DNA of 64,000 nucleotides from Sorex araneus (Eukaryota > Chordata > Mammalia > Eulipotyphla > Soricidae), in the NCBI RefSeq assembly GCF_027595985.1, contig NC_073304.1, positions 215,542,500-215,606,499 on the forward strand, in the 5' to 3' direction. Below the pieces are notes generated by a model. It ran no database searches. It was not told the origin of the DNA and saw only the letters and a list, made by a program, of their open reading frames with translations. Of the stretch, positions 23,801-32,126 are shown one piece after another. Numbering within the stretch: the first letter of the stretch is position 1; every line of letters starts with the position of its first letter. Made by a program: the position numbers and the translations under genes.

Positions 23801-26800
23801 GCCAGAGAATAGTGCAGGGGTCCAGGCACTGCCTTGCATTGACAGACCAGGTTAGAGCCAGCACCACATATGATCCCCCAGCACTTCCTGGAGTGACGAT
23901 CCCGATCCGGAGCACACAGCCAAAGTAAGCCCTGATTGGCAAACAAACAAAGACAGAATGAGCTCCAGGGCTTTCGGGCCTCAGAAGCCGTGCAAGTTGG
24001 TTGCCTGAAATGTGAGCTTCAGAAGCTTCTGGTCTGGTCCCCAGAAGGCCCAGCCCCCTCCCCTGAGTTGTTGGTTTTCCCTCCCGGAAGTGTGAGCCTG
24101 AGGTGTGCCTGTCCTGGATTAAAGCGCCTCTGCTGAGAGAGACGGGGTCAGGGTAGCTCAAGGGTTGCCAGGTAGAAGGTCTCAAGGAACATTTGTTCTG
24201 GGCTCTGGGTCCGAGGGAAACTGGATGTCTGTCTGGAGGGAGTCCCCTGGGCAAGGAGTCCTCTCCTCCCCGCCCCCCCCCACCGAGGGAGCCACATCAA
24301 ACTGCACTCCTAGCCCCCACCCTGCGCCCTCAGGGAATCACAAGGGTGCTTGCTAGCCGAGAAAAATATTGGTATTTGAGTGTTTTTAAAACGAAAGGAG
24401 AGGCCCTAGAGAGATAGTGCAGGGTGTAAGGCGCTTGCCCTTTAGGTGGCCGACCCAGGTTCCACCGCCAGCACCACACAGCGCCCCGAAGAGGCGATCC
24501 CTGAGTGCAGAGTCAGGAGTAAACCCTAAGCACTGCTGAGCGTGCCCCACCCCTCAAATAAAACAACAAGAAAAGAAAGTAGGGGCCAGGGGGCTGGAGC
24601 GATAGCACAGTGGGTAGGGCTTTTGCCTTGCACTCGGCCAACCCGGGGTCTAATCCCAGCGTCCCATATGGTCCCCTGAGCACCGCCAGGAGTAATTCCT
24701 GAGTGAAGAGCCAGGAGTAATCCCTGTGCATCGCCAGGTGTGACCCAAAAACCAAAAAAAAAAAAAAAGAAAGTAGGAAAGTAGGGGCCAGGGAGAGAGC
24801 TCAAAGGGTCAGTGTGTATGTGCTACATGTGGGAAGCCTCCTTTGAACCCTGAGCACCACCAAATGTGACCCCTCCAAAAAAAAAAAACAAAGAAGTTCC
24901 TGGCAGGATAGGTAGATTTTGGAGATTTGATCTCTGAGGCTTGGCCTATAACTTCCTAGTGGGAGAAAAGACAGGGCCCCTTGGGGCCCCTCATCCATAG
25001 TGTGGTTCACCCCCAGACCCAGGAGATAAAGTCCAGTCCTCTGAGAATCGAGGTCTGCATTTCACAAACCCTGGGGCCTTCTAGATTGCGCTGCCCTCAC
25101 CCGATTTGCACTAAACCCCCTTTGCCCAGTGTGAGGGAGAAGTGTGAGCAGCGGGTGTGCAACACAGAGAAGCCCAGCGAGATAAGGGGGTGTCCAGGGG
25201 AGACCTGGAGGGGAGATGTTGCAGGGGAGGGGAGGGAAGAGGAGCAGCAGAGAGGGGCACCTAGGAGCGACACTCACTCCCTTTCCTCCTGCTCTTTCCC
25301 TACCTTGCAGTGTGATTCTGGAGTGCGACCCCCAGCAAGTGGTCCAGAAAGTGAATTTTAGGGTAAGGTCCCCTGGGTACCCCTGTCACCTCCTCCAGGC
25401 TCATCTCCCACCTCTCCACCTCCTGTCCTCCTTGGGCGGGGGAGGGGGGGAGCTGGAGGGCTGGGAGGGCCGAAGCTTCTGCAGAAGCAGCTGGATTCTT
25501 CCTCAAAGGAACACCAGGTGCTGCCTCCATTTTGAGGGTGGGGGCTGAGGATAGACCTTCCCTGCCTCAGTTAGCTCCTGGGGTCTCTGGGAAACCTTGC
25601 CTCCATCTTTCTTCCCCTCCCTGCTCTCACCTGCCTGCTCCCGTGGACCAGCCCCTAGTGGGGGCTGGGGCCCTGCTTCCGAACAACAGGTAAGGCCTGG
25701 ATATACCCCAAACTGCACGCTCACCTCACGGCCCCCACCCCAAGCTCCTCTCCTTCACCTCTTTCTGCACCCAGTGCCGTGTCCCCCACCTGACCCCCTT
25801 CTCACTGCTTGCCCACAGACCGACGACAGCGGCTTGACTGAACAGAGCGTGGCCCAGGTAGGCCCTCCACTCACCCACTCAGCCGCCGTGTCTGCCTTGG
25901 TCAGGAATGAGCTAGAGGGAGGAGAGAACACTCAGGCGGGGCCTGGGGGGGAGTTAGGGGTGAAAAGTCAGGGCACAGGATAAAGGGGTGAGGCAGGCCC
26001 AGGCCATCTGTTGGAGCAAATCACTAGAAGCTTCTAGATTGTTGCCAGGTGGGGCTGGGCATTAATAAATGATGGGGCCTTACCACCATCCACCTCATCT
26101 CCTGCTTGGGATTATTGCACGGAAAGAACCACTTCTGAGGCTGGAGCAATAGCACAGCGGGTAGGGCATTTGCCTTGCACGCGGCCGATCCAGGTTCGAT
26201 TCCCAGCATCCCATATGGTCCCCTGAGCACCGCCAGGGGTAACTCCTGAGTGCAGAGCCAGGAGTAACTCCTGTGCATTGCTGGGTGTGACCCAAAAAAA
26301 CAAAACCAAAAAAAAAAAAAAAAGGAAGAACCACTTCCCAGCCTGGACATAGCTGGGGAGCAGCACTTGTCCCCCAAAGCACGGGTGGGATGTGGGGTGG
26401 GGGTGGGGGGGCAACCCCCTGACATGCCCCTCCACCCTGAAAGGAAACCAAATAAGGGTTTGCCCTGAACTCCCTGCTTGGTGCAGGGGCCCTTGCTGGC
26501 GGGCCTTGAGCGGATGGGGAGCCCACTCCTGCCACGCCCCTCCCCTGCACAGTCCCCTCCCCTGCACAGTCTTCTCTGGGGGTCAGGCCGGACACCTCAC
26601 CTGTGCCCTGACCCCCTACTTCTCAGGCTGCTGCTTGACCTCTGCTCTGTCTGCCCACAGGTCTCTGCCCGACTAATCCTGCTTTGTGGAGCTTCCGGTC
26701 CTGTGCTAATCCCTCCCGCTGTGGTGGTTAGCGGGCTGGGCCTGAGGGGCCCTGCCTTAGGGCCACTTTCCTATGACTTTCCTCTGTCGCTGCCTCTTCC

Positions 26801-27805
26801 CAGGGCCGCCTCTGCCTGCTGGGGTGTGCTCAGGGCCCAGGGATGTTAGAGAGGTCACAGGACCCTCCCCACAGTGACTAAGAAACTGAATGTGCGAACA
26901 CAGAACCAGTCCCATGTTTCCAGGCAGATAAAGAATGAAAATGTAGCCTTTCCCCCACCCCTGGCAGTGCTTGGGGCACTGCGAAATTGAAGATCATTCC
27001 TGGTGGTCCAGGGACCATATATGGTGCCAGGGATCAAAGCTAGGGTGGTTGCAGGCAGAGCAAGCACTTTACCCATCGTATTCTCTCCTGCCCCTGACTG
27101 CACCCCTAATAGAATTCCTGAGCCAAAACAGACACTGAGGAAGTTGCAGGCAGTAGATGGGAGGTAGAATGAGGGAGAGTGAGGCTCTGGCTAGAAGACT
27201 TGGGAGAACCCGGGTTAGCCCTGGGGGAGGAAGGGATACGCCACGTGGGAGGCAGCTTTGGAGGAAAGTGAGGTTTGGTGGCCAGAAGGGACAACCCAGG
27301 GGACATCCGTCGGTGCCCACATGTCTTTATTGCGTATGTGCAGTTTTATGGATTTGGCCTAGTTCGGGTCTGGGTTCAAGTGTCCAGAGGCAGTGTCCAG
27401 GCCAGCTGTACCACATCAAAAGCAGGTTGGGGCGGGTGCCAGCGACGGCTTTGAACACGGTGGAAAGTCTGTGCAGGAACAGCCCCGCCGTTGACGAGAG
27501 GAGGCTGCGGCCACGCCCAGGGCTGCAGATGTCCCTGCCCCAGGGCAGGGCGGTTCCGGCTGGGAGCTGGCTGCAGCCAGTTCGGGCCGCTCTCCTTCGG
27601 GAAGGCCTAGCCCCACCTAAAGCCAGGCGGAGAGCAGCTGCTGCCACCTAGTGGCCAGGGCTTGCAGGGACCCTTGAAGAAAGTGGGCCCCAGACCCCTT
27701 CCTCGCTGCAGTGTTTCACCCCTTGACACACTTTTCCATCCCCCTCTCCTAACACAGGTTCTTCAGTCGGCCAAGGAACAAATTAAGTGGTCATTGCTCA
27801 AGTGA
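14702..27805 (+). CDS. COPZ2: COPZ2, coatomer subunit zeta-2 (nine coding exons)
   Basis: Coding exons: 14702-14812, 15499-15573, 19512-19593, 20058-20149, 20551-20606, 21225-21302, 25311-25362, 25819-25857 and 27758-27805. All introns are GT-AG and every phase joins cleanly, giving 210 codons and a TGA stop, the length I recall for human COPZ2. Zeta-COP is the small subunit of the F-subcomplex of coatomer (COPI), which coats vesicles in Golgi-to-ER and intra-Golgi traffic; it pairs with gamma-COP. The AP-sigma-like longin fold covers about residues 40-180. Diagnostic stretches are [54 protein letters not shown] and [12 protein letters not shown]. The extended proline/alanine-rich N-terminus ([15 protein letters not shown]) marks the zeta-2 paralogue rather than COPZ1. 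The ATG has a purine at -3. No frameshift or stop is present, so the gene looks intact. Confidence 0.97.
15223..15309 (+). ncRNA. MIR152: MIR152 precursor hairpin
   Basis: An 87-nt hairpin in COPZ2 intron 1, same strand. The 5' arm (15238-15260) begins AGGTTCTGTGATACACTCC. The 3' arm (15276-15296) begins TCAGTGCATGACAGAACTT, the miR-148/152 family mature sequence with seed CAGUGCA. The arms pair around a CGGGCCCTGGAGCAG-type loop. miR-152 targets include DNMT1 and HLA-G/other transcripts in published work. The precursor differs from the human one as I remember it only in the loop and the outer stem. Host transcription by the COPZ2 promoter is the accepted arrangement in mammals. Confidence 0.97.
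15499..15573 (+). CDS. COPZ2: COPZ2 exon 2
   Basis: Encodes [19 protein letters not shown] and RRLLAK, the first strand of the longin fold. Acceptor CTGTCAG|TTG; donor AAG|GTAACT. A second AG six bases inside (TTGCAG|GAA) could give an in-frame form lacking Leu-Gln. Confidence 0.97.
15740..16044 (-). mobile_element. Two antisense SINEs in COPZ2 intron 2
   Basis: A partial copy (about 15740-15845) and a full one (15866-16044) ending GCTCTGGCCCC. Confidence 0.85.
16074..16170 (+). mobile_element. MIR-like ancient SINE remnant
   Basis: AGAGACCATCTAATCC, then CACAAATGAAGAAAATTTGG and TCAGAGAAGCTAAACG match the conserved core region of MIR/THER-type mammalian repeats. Family call from memory. 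Confidence 0.5.
16198..16402 (-). mobile_element. Young SINE with target duplication
   Basis: Full-length antisense copy (16209-16391) flanked by TGAATTCAGAT (16198-16208) and TGAATTCAAAT (16392-16402). Confidence 0.95.
16418..16750 (-). mobile_element. Two older SINEs in tandem
   Basis: Antisense copies at 16418-16566 and 16578-16750, both with the GGGGCCACACC start typical of the older subfamily. Confidence 0.85.
16751..17110. other. Unique intronic sequence
   Basis: COPZ2 intron 2. No repeat, conserved motif or frame of note. Confidence 0.5.
17112..17460 (+). mobile_element. Old SINE split by a young SINE
   Basis: The young copy (17154-17336) sits in an older-subfamily copy (TAGCTCAAAGGGCTAGAGTG...CATGCTTTGCATGCTAGAG). 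Target duplication AAAGGGCTAGAGTG at 17140-17153 and 17337-17350 is perfect. Confidence 0.93.
17580..18318 (+). mobile_element. Four SINEs in series
   Basis: Old partial copy at 17638-17745, old copy at 17788-17925, intermediate copy at 17963-18125 and young copy at 18142-18318, all on the + strand in COPZ2 intron 2. A short (AAT)n lies at about 17588-17602. Confidence 0.8.
18513..18709 (-). mobile_element. Young SINE with perfect target duplication
   Basis: Antisense copy 18526-18696 between perfect repeats TGTACTTATTAAT at 18513-18525 and 18697-18709. Confidence 0.96.
18722..18842 (-). mobile_element. Old SINE
   Basis: Antisense, internally deleted copy from GGGGGTCACACCC to ATCTCTCCGGCCT. 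Confidence 0.75.
19138..19354 (+). mobile_element. Young SINE with target duplication
   Basis: Copy 19153-19339 with an (AAAC)n tail, flanked by AAACACTGAGCAGGG and AAACACTGAACAGGG. Confidence 0.93.
19512..19593 (+). CDS. COPZ2: COPZ2 exon 3
   Basis: Encodes [20 protein letters not shown] then SKTSRTD plus the first base of the next codon. Acceptor CTCCTAG|TAC; donor A|GTAAGTG. Confidence 0.97.
20058..20149 (+). CDS. COPZ2: COPZ2 exon 4
   Basis: Encodes (T)[18 protein letters not shown] then [12 protein letters not shown], the central strands of the longin fold. Acceptor TTCTAG|CTG; donor GAG|GTGAGT. Confidence 0.97.
20551..20606 (+). CDS. COPZ2: COPZ2 exon 5
   Basis: Encodes [18 protein letters not shown], an amphipathic helix conserved in all zeta subunits. 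Acceptor CCGCAG|CTG; donor CG|GTGAGTG, phase 2. Confidence 0.97.
21225..21302 (+). CDS. COPZ2: COPZ2 exon 6
   Basis: Encodes [20 protein letters not shown] then DEIVDG(G). Acceptor TCTTCAG|GAAG; donor GG|GTGAGC. Confidence 0.97.
21595..21850. mobile_element. Two abutting old SINE pieces, opposite strands
   Basis: Antisense piece at about 21595-21712 followed by a sense piece at 21715-21850 (GGGCAGGGCACTTGCC to GTGGCCCCAAAATAAAAC). In COPZ2 intron 6. Confidence 0.7.
21874..22139 (-). mobile_element. Chimeric retro-insertion: SINE plus LINE-like tail
   Basis: Read on the minus strand: a full SINE (22121 to about 21947) followed directly by GTAACTATAAATATCATGG and TGATTCAATAAAATTTTAAA, the 3' tail of the LINE-like family seen at 22951 and 33600. 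One target duplication (ACAGCCCCT-TTTATTTT, 21874-21890; ACAGCCCCTCTTTATTTT, 22122-22139) encloses both parts. Confidence 0.8.
22136..22447 (-). mobile_element. Two old SINEs
   Basis: Antisense eroded copies at 22136-22283 and 22294-22447, recognised by AGTGCTCAGG and GGACCATG blocks. Confidence 0.7.
22718..22915 (+). repeat. Local duplication, copy A
   Basis: About 195 bp beginning CAGCACTTCCTGGAGTGA and containing AAATGTGAGCTTCAGAAGCT. It is repeated in the same orientation at 23878-24080. It combines SINE 3' sequence with about 110 bp that is not SINE. Confidence 0.88.
22940..23369 (-). mobile_element. LINE-like 3'-end element with target duplication
   Basis: A 408-bp antisense element (22951-23358) starting at poly(T), TTGAATCACCGTGAGATAG. 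It lacks any reading frame and is flanked by GCACCTTAACT at 22940-22950 and 23359-23369. The AATAAA plus poly(A) end and target duplication indicate L1-type retrotransposition of a 5'-truncated LINE or its 3' untranslated region. Confidence 0.85.
23540..23605 (+). mobile_element. MIR-like remnant
   Basis: TTTTATAGACCGGAAGTGG, CCTAGAGAGTCAGGCACTTG resembles the MIR core. Weak. Confidence 0.35.
23799..23950 (+). mobile_element. Old SINE
   Basis: GGGGGCCAGAGAATAGTGC to AGCCCTGATTGGCAAACAAAC. Its 3' half is the first part of duplication copy B. Confidence 0.75.
23878..24080 (+). repeat. Local duplication, copy B
   Basis: Direct repeat of 22718-22915 with roughly 10 percent divergence by eye, including AAATGTGAGCTTCAGAAGCT and CCCCAGAAGGCCCAGCCCC. 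Offset about 1160 bp. Confidence 0.88.
24400..24890 (+). mobile_element. Three SINEs of different ages
   Basis: Old copy 24400-24560; young copy 24592-24765 flanked by GAAAGTAGG repeats; and an older-subfamily copy 24784-24890 (GAGAGAGCTCAAAGGGTCAG). Confidence 0.85.
25311..25362 (+). CDS. COPZ2: COPZ2 exon 7
   Basis: Encodes (G)[18 protein letters not shown] cysteine stands where I recall serine in the human ILESDPQQ motif. Acceptor TTGCAG|TGTG; donor AGG|GTAAGG. Confidence 0.97.
25819..25857 (+). CDS. COPZ2: COPZ2 exon 8
   Basis: A 13-codon micro-exon, [13 protein letters not shown]. Acceptor CCCACAG|ACC; donor CAG|GTAGGC. Confidence 0.96.
26120..26338 (+). mobile_element. Young SINE with target duplication
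   Basis: Full-length copy about 26137-26322 between GGAAAGAACCACTTC and GGAAGAACCACTTC, in COPZ2 intron 8. Confidence 0.94.
26950..27094 (-). mobile_element. Old SINE
   Basis: Antisense copy with a rearranged middle, ending TTCTCTCCTGCCCC. Confidence 0.7.
27310..27660 (-). other. Possible antisense transcript end or retrocopy in COPZ2 intron 8
   Basis: On the minus strand a 106-codon frame (27647 to 27327) is followed by CGCAATAAAGACATG, a canonical poly(A) signal, at about 27319-27333. The sequence is GC-rich and free of SINEs. I recognise no protein family in the frame (it starts [12 protein letters not shown]), so coding status is doubtful. Confidence 0.25.
27638..27657 (-). promoter_or_regulatory. 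Candidate CTCF site
   Basis: CTGCCACCTAGTGG at 27641-27654 is the reverse complement of CCACTAGGTGGCAG, a very good match to the CTCF core. It is motif evidence only. Confidence 0.55.
27758..27805 (+). CDS. COPZ2: COPZ2 exon 9 (coding part)
   Basis: Encodes [15 protein letters not shown] and the stop TGA at 27803-27805, identical to the C-terminus expected of zeta-2. Acceptor AACACAG|GTT. Confidence 0.97.
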   Translation, partial: VLQSAKEQIKWSLLK

Positions 27806-28170
27806 AGTCTGTGCTTTTCAAGACTCCCTGTCCCAGGCCATTCCCCCAGTGCCAGCAAAAACTCAAATGTCCCGAGGAATGGAGAGCCCAGCCCCCATCC
27901 TGTCCCTCACCCTCTCCCGGACCGACTCTTCAGGTGTCCAGCCAGTACTCAGAGATGCGAAGGTTTGGCTTCAGCAGTGTCACCCCTCTCACTGTCCTCC
28001 CACTGGGCTGTGGGACCCGCTGAGCTGCCTTAACTCAGCCCTTAGGCCACTCCTGACCCCAGCGGCCTAGATACTAAACCTGCCTTTGTCTGCCAGTGGG
28101 CTCCCTCCCTCTTGGCCTGGGAAGTGTGGGAGTGTGTTTCTAATAAAGGCTCCTGCACTTTCTGTGACTC
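27806..28170 (+). other. COPZ2: COPZ2 3' untranslated region
   Basis: Runs from the stop to just past the AATAAA at 28142-28147. Free of SINEs. Cleavage is expected about 15-25 bases after the signal, with a TG-rich element near 28195-28215. Confidence 0.8.
28142..28147 (+). terminator. COPZ2: COPZ2 poly(A) signal
   Basis: Canonical AATAAA, the first in the 3' UTR, about 340 bases after the stop codon. Confidence 0.85.
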
Positions 28171-28899
28171 ATCATCTGTCCTGCGCCCAGTACCAGGGTG
28201 TATCCTCCTGTCTGAGGAAGGGAGGGGGAGTGTCGAGGGGAAGGGACAATTTAACATAGTGAGGGGACCCAACACGGATACCAGAAGATCCCTATGTGGT
28301 GGGGAGCACTGGCTATGGTATTGTGGCCTGGAAAGAGTAAAATTGGTGCCTATTGGGGGTGGGGGAGAAAACAAAAGAGAATCCCCCTGAAGAGTGCCTA
28401 CATCCGGGTAAAAAACTCCGAGAGATGGTACACATATGGTGGCCCCGCTGGGGATTCATTTGAGTCACTTTTTCCATTCCCAGCTTCCAGAAGGGAAGGG
28501 GTAAGGCTTCCTCTGGACAAACTGAGGAACAGCTTGCCTGTTTTTCTTGGCATGCCCGAGACTGCGGAATTCCAAACCTGGCATATACCCTGGGCACTAG
28601 AGCCCCGGGAGCTTGCCATGACTGCTCCCGGATGCCGGGGGCGAGGAAGCATCGCTCAGAGCTCAGCGTTCAAAACCTGTGCCCTGGGCACTCACTGCGC
28701 TTCGGGGGATGTAAAAAATTGCAGGTGGGAGGTAGAGAAGGGTGGAAGAGGATCCCAAGGACCGAAGGAAAGGGATAGAAATGACTTTCTGTCTTGCGGC
28801 CCCGTCCCCAAACGACCCGTTCCCCACTCTCTTTCTCTGATAACGTACACTTTCTGCAGGTATGTAAGGAAGTCCTAATGTTGGACCCCCCAACCGTTC
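28171..28899. other. Unique sequence downstream of COPZ2
   Basis: No SINE, gene or clear motif. It is part of a 4.2-kb stretch (27095-31330) without any SINE insertion. Confidence 0.5.
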
Positions 28900-29240
28900 C
28901 AGACCGCAGTCAAGGGTCCACGCCTAGTCCTGACCCCGCCCCTCGCTGGCGTCTATTGCGGTGGGGCGCCCCGCCGCGGGACTACATCCGCGATCCTATG
29001 GCGCCACCTGGAGGGAAAGTTGGGAAGCGCACCCCCTCCGCGTTCCGTTTCCCGACCTAACTCCGCCCATAGCTCCTGCGGGTTCCCCGTGGGACTGCGA
29101 CGTCTGCATCCAGGCGTTGTCCTAGCAACCAGCACGCTCAAAATCCGCCCGGAGAGTTTCGCTCCTGCCCGGGCATACGAATTTCCGCCAGCCGCTGCAG
29201 TAAGCAGCAAGTCCCGGGTTTTAATAACGTCTGTCCCTGC
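28900..29240. promoter_or_regulatory. CpG-rich block with X-box and CTCF-like motif
   Basis: CpG-dense sequence away from any known start. It holds GTTGTCCTAGCAAC at 29116-29129, which matches the RFX X-box (GTNRYC-N2-RGYAAC). GCGCCACCTGGAGG at 29001-29014 is a CTCF-like core on the minus strand. It could be a promoter of an unannotated transcript or an enhancer. Confidence 0.5.
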
Positions 29241-29439
29241 GGGTTATCACGTCCTACATTATAAAACTCACTAAGATGGAAGATTTATAATGGGCAGACT
29301 AGAGCTGTAATTAGAGAAAATGATATAGTTATGTAAACATTCTCATTGGAAACACTGTGTACATAACCCTTTCCAGTAAATAATGCAAAAAGGCAGCTCT
29401 GAACGGGACCAAAAAAAAAATTGTTATTCAATACTGAAG

Positions 29440-30690
29440 AGTTCGGGGACAGTGTGGCGACGGGAAATGAGAAATACTCCAGAAATACTTCGGCAAATAT
29501 GCAGCCTCCGCCGCCGCTGTCTGGCCCAGTCCACAGTCCCTAAACGCCCAAGGACAGGAGAACAAAATCGGCTGCGCCCTCTTGGGCTCAGCAATTCTGG
29601 TGTGCCGGGATAGGAAAAGCTCTTCGCACAACCCGGCTCATCACATCCCGCGGAGTACGCGATGTCATCCCCGTTCTGGGGAGGGGTCCACCGAGACTCG
29701 GAAAGGCTGACGCCGGGGGTGAGGCGGGCAGTTTTCCTCAGTGTCAGGCTTGGGAGGTGGGGGAGAGCAGGGTCGTCCGGCCCCTAGGGTCTCCGCAATC
29801 CTAGGTACTCGGGGGACCGTACTGGTCCAAGAGTAACCAAGGGCATGTACAGAGGCGCCCAGAAACGTGCCCTCGCGCTCTGTGGCTGTGGGACAGCTGG
29901 GAGCACGTTTGCAGCAAAGGCGCCTGAGCCACGTCCGCGGAGGGAGGAAGGCAGCGCCGAGAGCCGCACGCAGAAATGGGGAGGATTGTCAACTGCGGGC
30001 GCCGCTGCTTCCAACTTGAGCCAACTTTGCAGGCCGGGCCCCCAGGGGCCGAGACGGGGCCCCTCTTGGCGCCCGCAGCCCGGCGGGCTGGCCGCCTGCC
30101 TAGAGCGCTGTCGGCTGGCACGGGCCCTGCCCCAGACGGGCTCATTAGCGCTGCCCCAGGCCGGAGCCGGCGGCGCGGAGGGGCGCGCTGGGCGCAGGGT
30201 TTCGGGAAGGGCCGTTGCACGTTCCGGGCGTGTCTTCCCGTCTGCTCTCCGCCCCCTGGGCCCTCCCAGCCCTGGGCATCCTCCTCTGCCCTTGTCCTCG
30301 TGGGCGATCTAACGAGTCTCCGAATCTAAGTGGGGGGAGCGAGTTTGCGGATGCCCCGCTCCGTTTGTTCAAGTTGGCACCAGGGCACGTGAGAAAGCGA
30401 GCGCAGCCAGAGGGCGCAACCTAAATCCGAGCTCCGGGGCTCGGAGGAGGAAGGGGTCGCCAGCCACACCTAGACGGGCGGGGGGCGCCAAGGTGGCACC
30501 GCCAGGCCCCCTCGGAACCGCTTTATACCACCCCGCGCCGGGCTTGCACTCTGCTTTCCCGACACTGGCTGGCAGGCCGGCGGGGCGGCGGGGATTGGCC
30601 CGAGTCCAGGCAGTGGCGGACGGTCCCCGCGGACCCCCACGGGGCAGGGGGGTTTCCGCCACGCGGCACTGATCGGCGAAGGCGGGGCTC
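29440..30690. promoter_or_regulatory. Large orphan CpG island
   Basis: GC-rich throughout with abundant CpG, especially 29780-30690. No frame in it resembles a known protein. A minus-strand TATAAA (at 30522-30527) is present. Likely promoter of a noncoding RNA, or an enhancer island. Confidence 0.55.
30522..30527 (-). promoter_or_regulatory. Candidate TATA box, leftward
   Basis: GGTATAAAGCGG on the minus strand inside the CpG island; a start about 30 bases to the left (near 30490-30497) would be expected. Motif only. Confidence 0.3.
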
Positions 30691-30699
30691 GTGGAGCCT

Positions 30700-31325
30700 G
30701 CACTGGAGTAGGTGGGGGGGGGGGGTGCTGCTGCGCCTCAGGAGATCTGGGCCTTCCGTCACCTTTTGAAAATTTTCCATGGGGATAAAGAAAATCTTGC
30801 CTCCGAATTCTCGAATTCTCCCGTACCCTTTAAGCTCCGGGACTGATAAATGCAAAATCGAATCATTTACCCAAAGCGGGGGTAACAGCTCTCCAGGCCT
30901 CCCTTTGCTCTCCGGCCTTTCATCTAACAATGTTCCTGCGTGCGTGCCTTCAAATGTTTGCCAGGAGCAAGCCTGATGCTAAGGGAAGAAAAACAGATTA
31001 GCGAGCGATCGGCCCCTTGCGGCAGCCGGGTGGAGGCTGCAGGGAAGGAAGACGCTGGGAGCTTCAAGCTAAGGGGCGCTCCCTTTCTTGATCTACCTGG
31101 TCATGCAAGAAAGAGCTGACATTGATGATCTGTTTTCTTCCCATAGCTAAATCAGACTTCTCCAAGAGAAAACAATGAATCAAATGACCACCCAGTTTCA
31201 CTGCATGATCCTCATTCGTGTCCTGTGCTCTTCTTCCCCATTCTACCAACTAAAACAGGAACCTAGAGCTCCCAGGACACCCTAACAGTGTGACTGCACA
31301 GCACCTTGTGGATACCACACACCTG
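30700..31325. other. Unique intergenic sequence
   Basis: Begins with a long poly-G run (30712-30726). No gene or SINE. Confidence 0.5.
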
Positions 31326-31329
31326 ATCA

Positions 31330-31577
31330 AGCACTGTTTTGTAAAACAACTGTCACTGTCATCCCGTTGTTTATTGATTTGCTCGAGCAGGCACCATTGT
31401 GAGACTTGTTACTGTTTTTGGCATATCGAATACACCACAAGTAGTTTGCCAGGCTCTGCCGTGTGGGCAGGATACTTTTGGGAGCTTGCCAGGCTCTCTG
31501 GAGGAATGGAGGAATCGAACCCAGGTCGGCCACGTGCAAGGCAAACGCCCTACCCGCTATGCTATCGCTCCAGCTCA
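31330..31577 (-). mobile_element. Composite SINE with non-poly(A) 3' end
   Basis: Antisense relative of 5815-6035. It starts ACTGTCACTGTCATCCCG, contains TTGGCATATCGAATACACCA and ends in the tRNA-like head CGCTATGCTATCGCTCCAGC. Confidence 0.88.
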
Positions 31578-31631
31578 AAATTATACTAATAATAATAAAA
31601 TAAGAAGGAGCAGCAGACATTAAAAAGAAAA

Positions 31632-32030
31632 TTAGGGCTGGAGCAATAGTACAGTGGGCACTTGTCTTGCATGTAGCAGACCCAGGTTCGTGTTCCAGCA
31701 CCCAACAGGTTCCCTTGAGTTCCTCCAGGAGCGATCCCTGAGCACAGAGCCAGGAGGAAGCCCTGAGAACCACCAGGTGGGACCCAAAAGTCAAAGCCAA
31801 AAGCCACAAGCCAAAAACAAACAAAAAAGAAAGAACCTGGGGCTGGAGAGATAGCACAGCGGGTAGGGCGTTTGCCTTGCACGCGGCCGACCCGGGTTCA
31901 AATCCCAGCATCCCATATGGTCCCCTGAGCACAGCCAGGGGTAATTTCTGAGTACAGAGCCAGGAGTAACCCCTGTGCATCGCCAGGTGTGACCCAAAAA
32001 GCCAAAAGAAAAAAAAAATAAATAAAAAAA
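31632..32030 (+). mobile_element. Two SINEs in tandem
   Basis: Intermediate copy 31632-31825 and young copy 31838-32025, the latter flanked by AAAGAAAGAACC. Confidence 0.9.
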
Positions 32031-32126
32031 AAGAAAGAACCCTAAAATAAAGAAAGCAAGCTAGGTTCTCCCTTTGCCCCAAAGAATCTTCCGGGATGTA
32101 AGAGATGAAAATCCCTTCTCCCCACC

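Noticed and set aside
27311-27805. Coding extension of COPZ2 through intron 8
   Set aside because: The exon 8 and exon 9 joins give the exact expected zeta-2 C-terminus; frames within intron 8 have no homology.
29801-30220. 139-codon minus-strand frame in the CpG island
   Set aside because: Low-complexity, no splice or homology support; noncoding use of the island is more likely.
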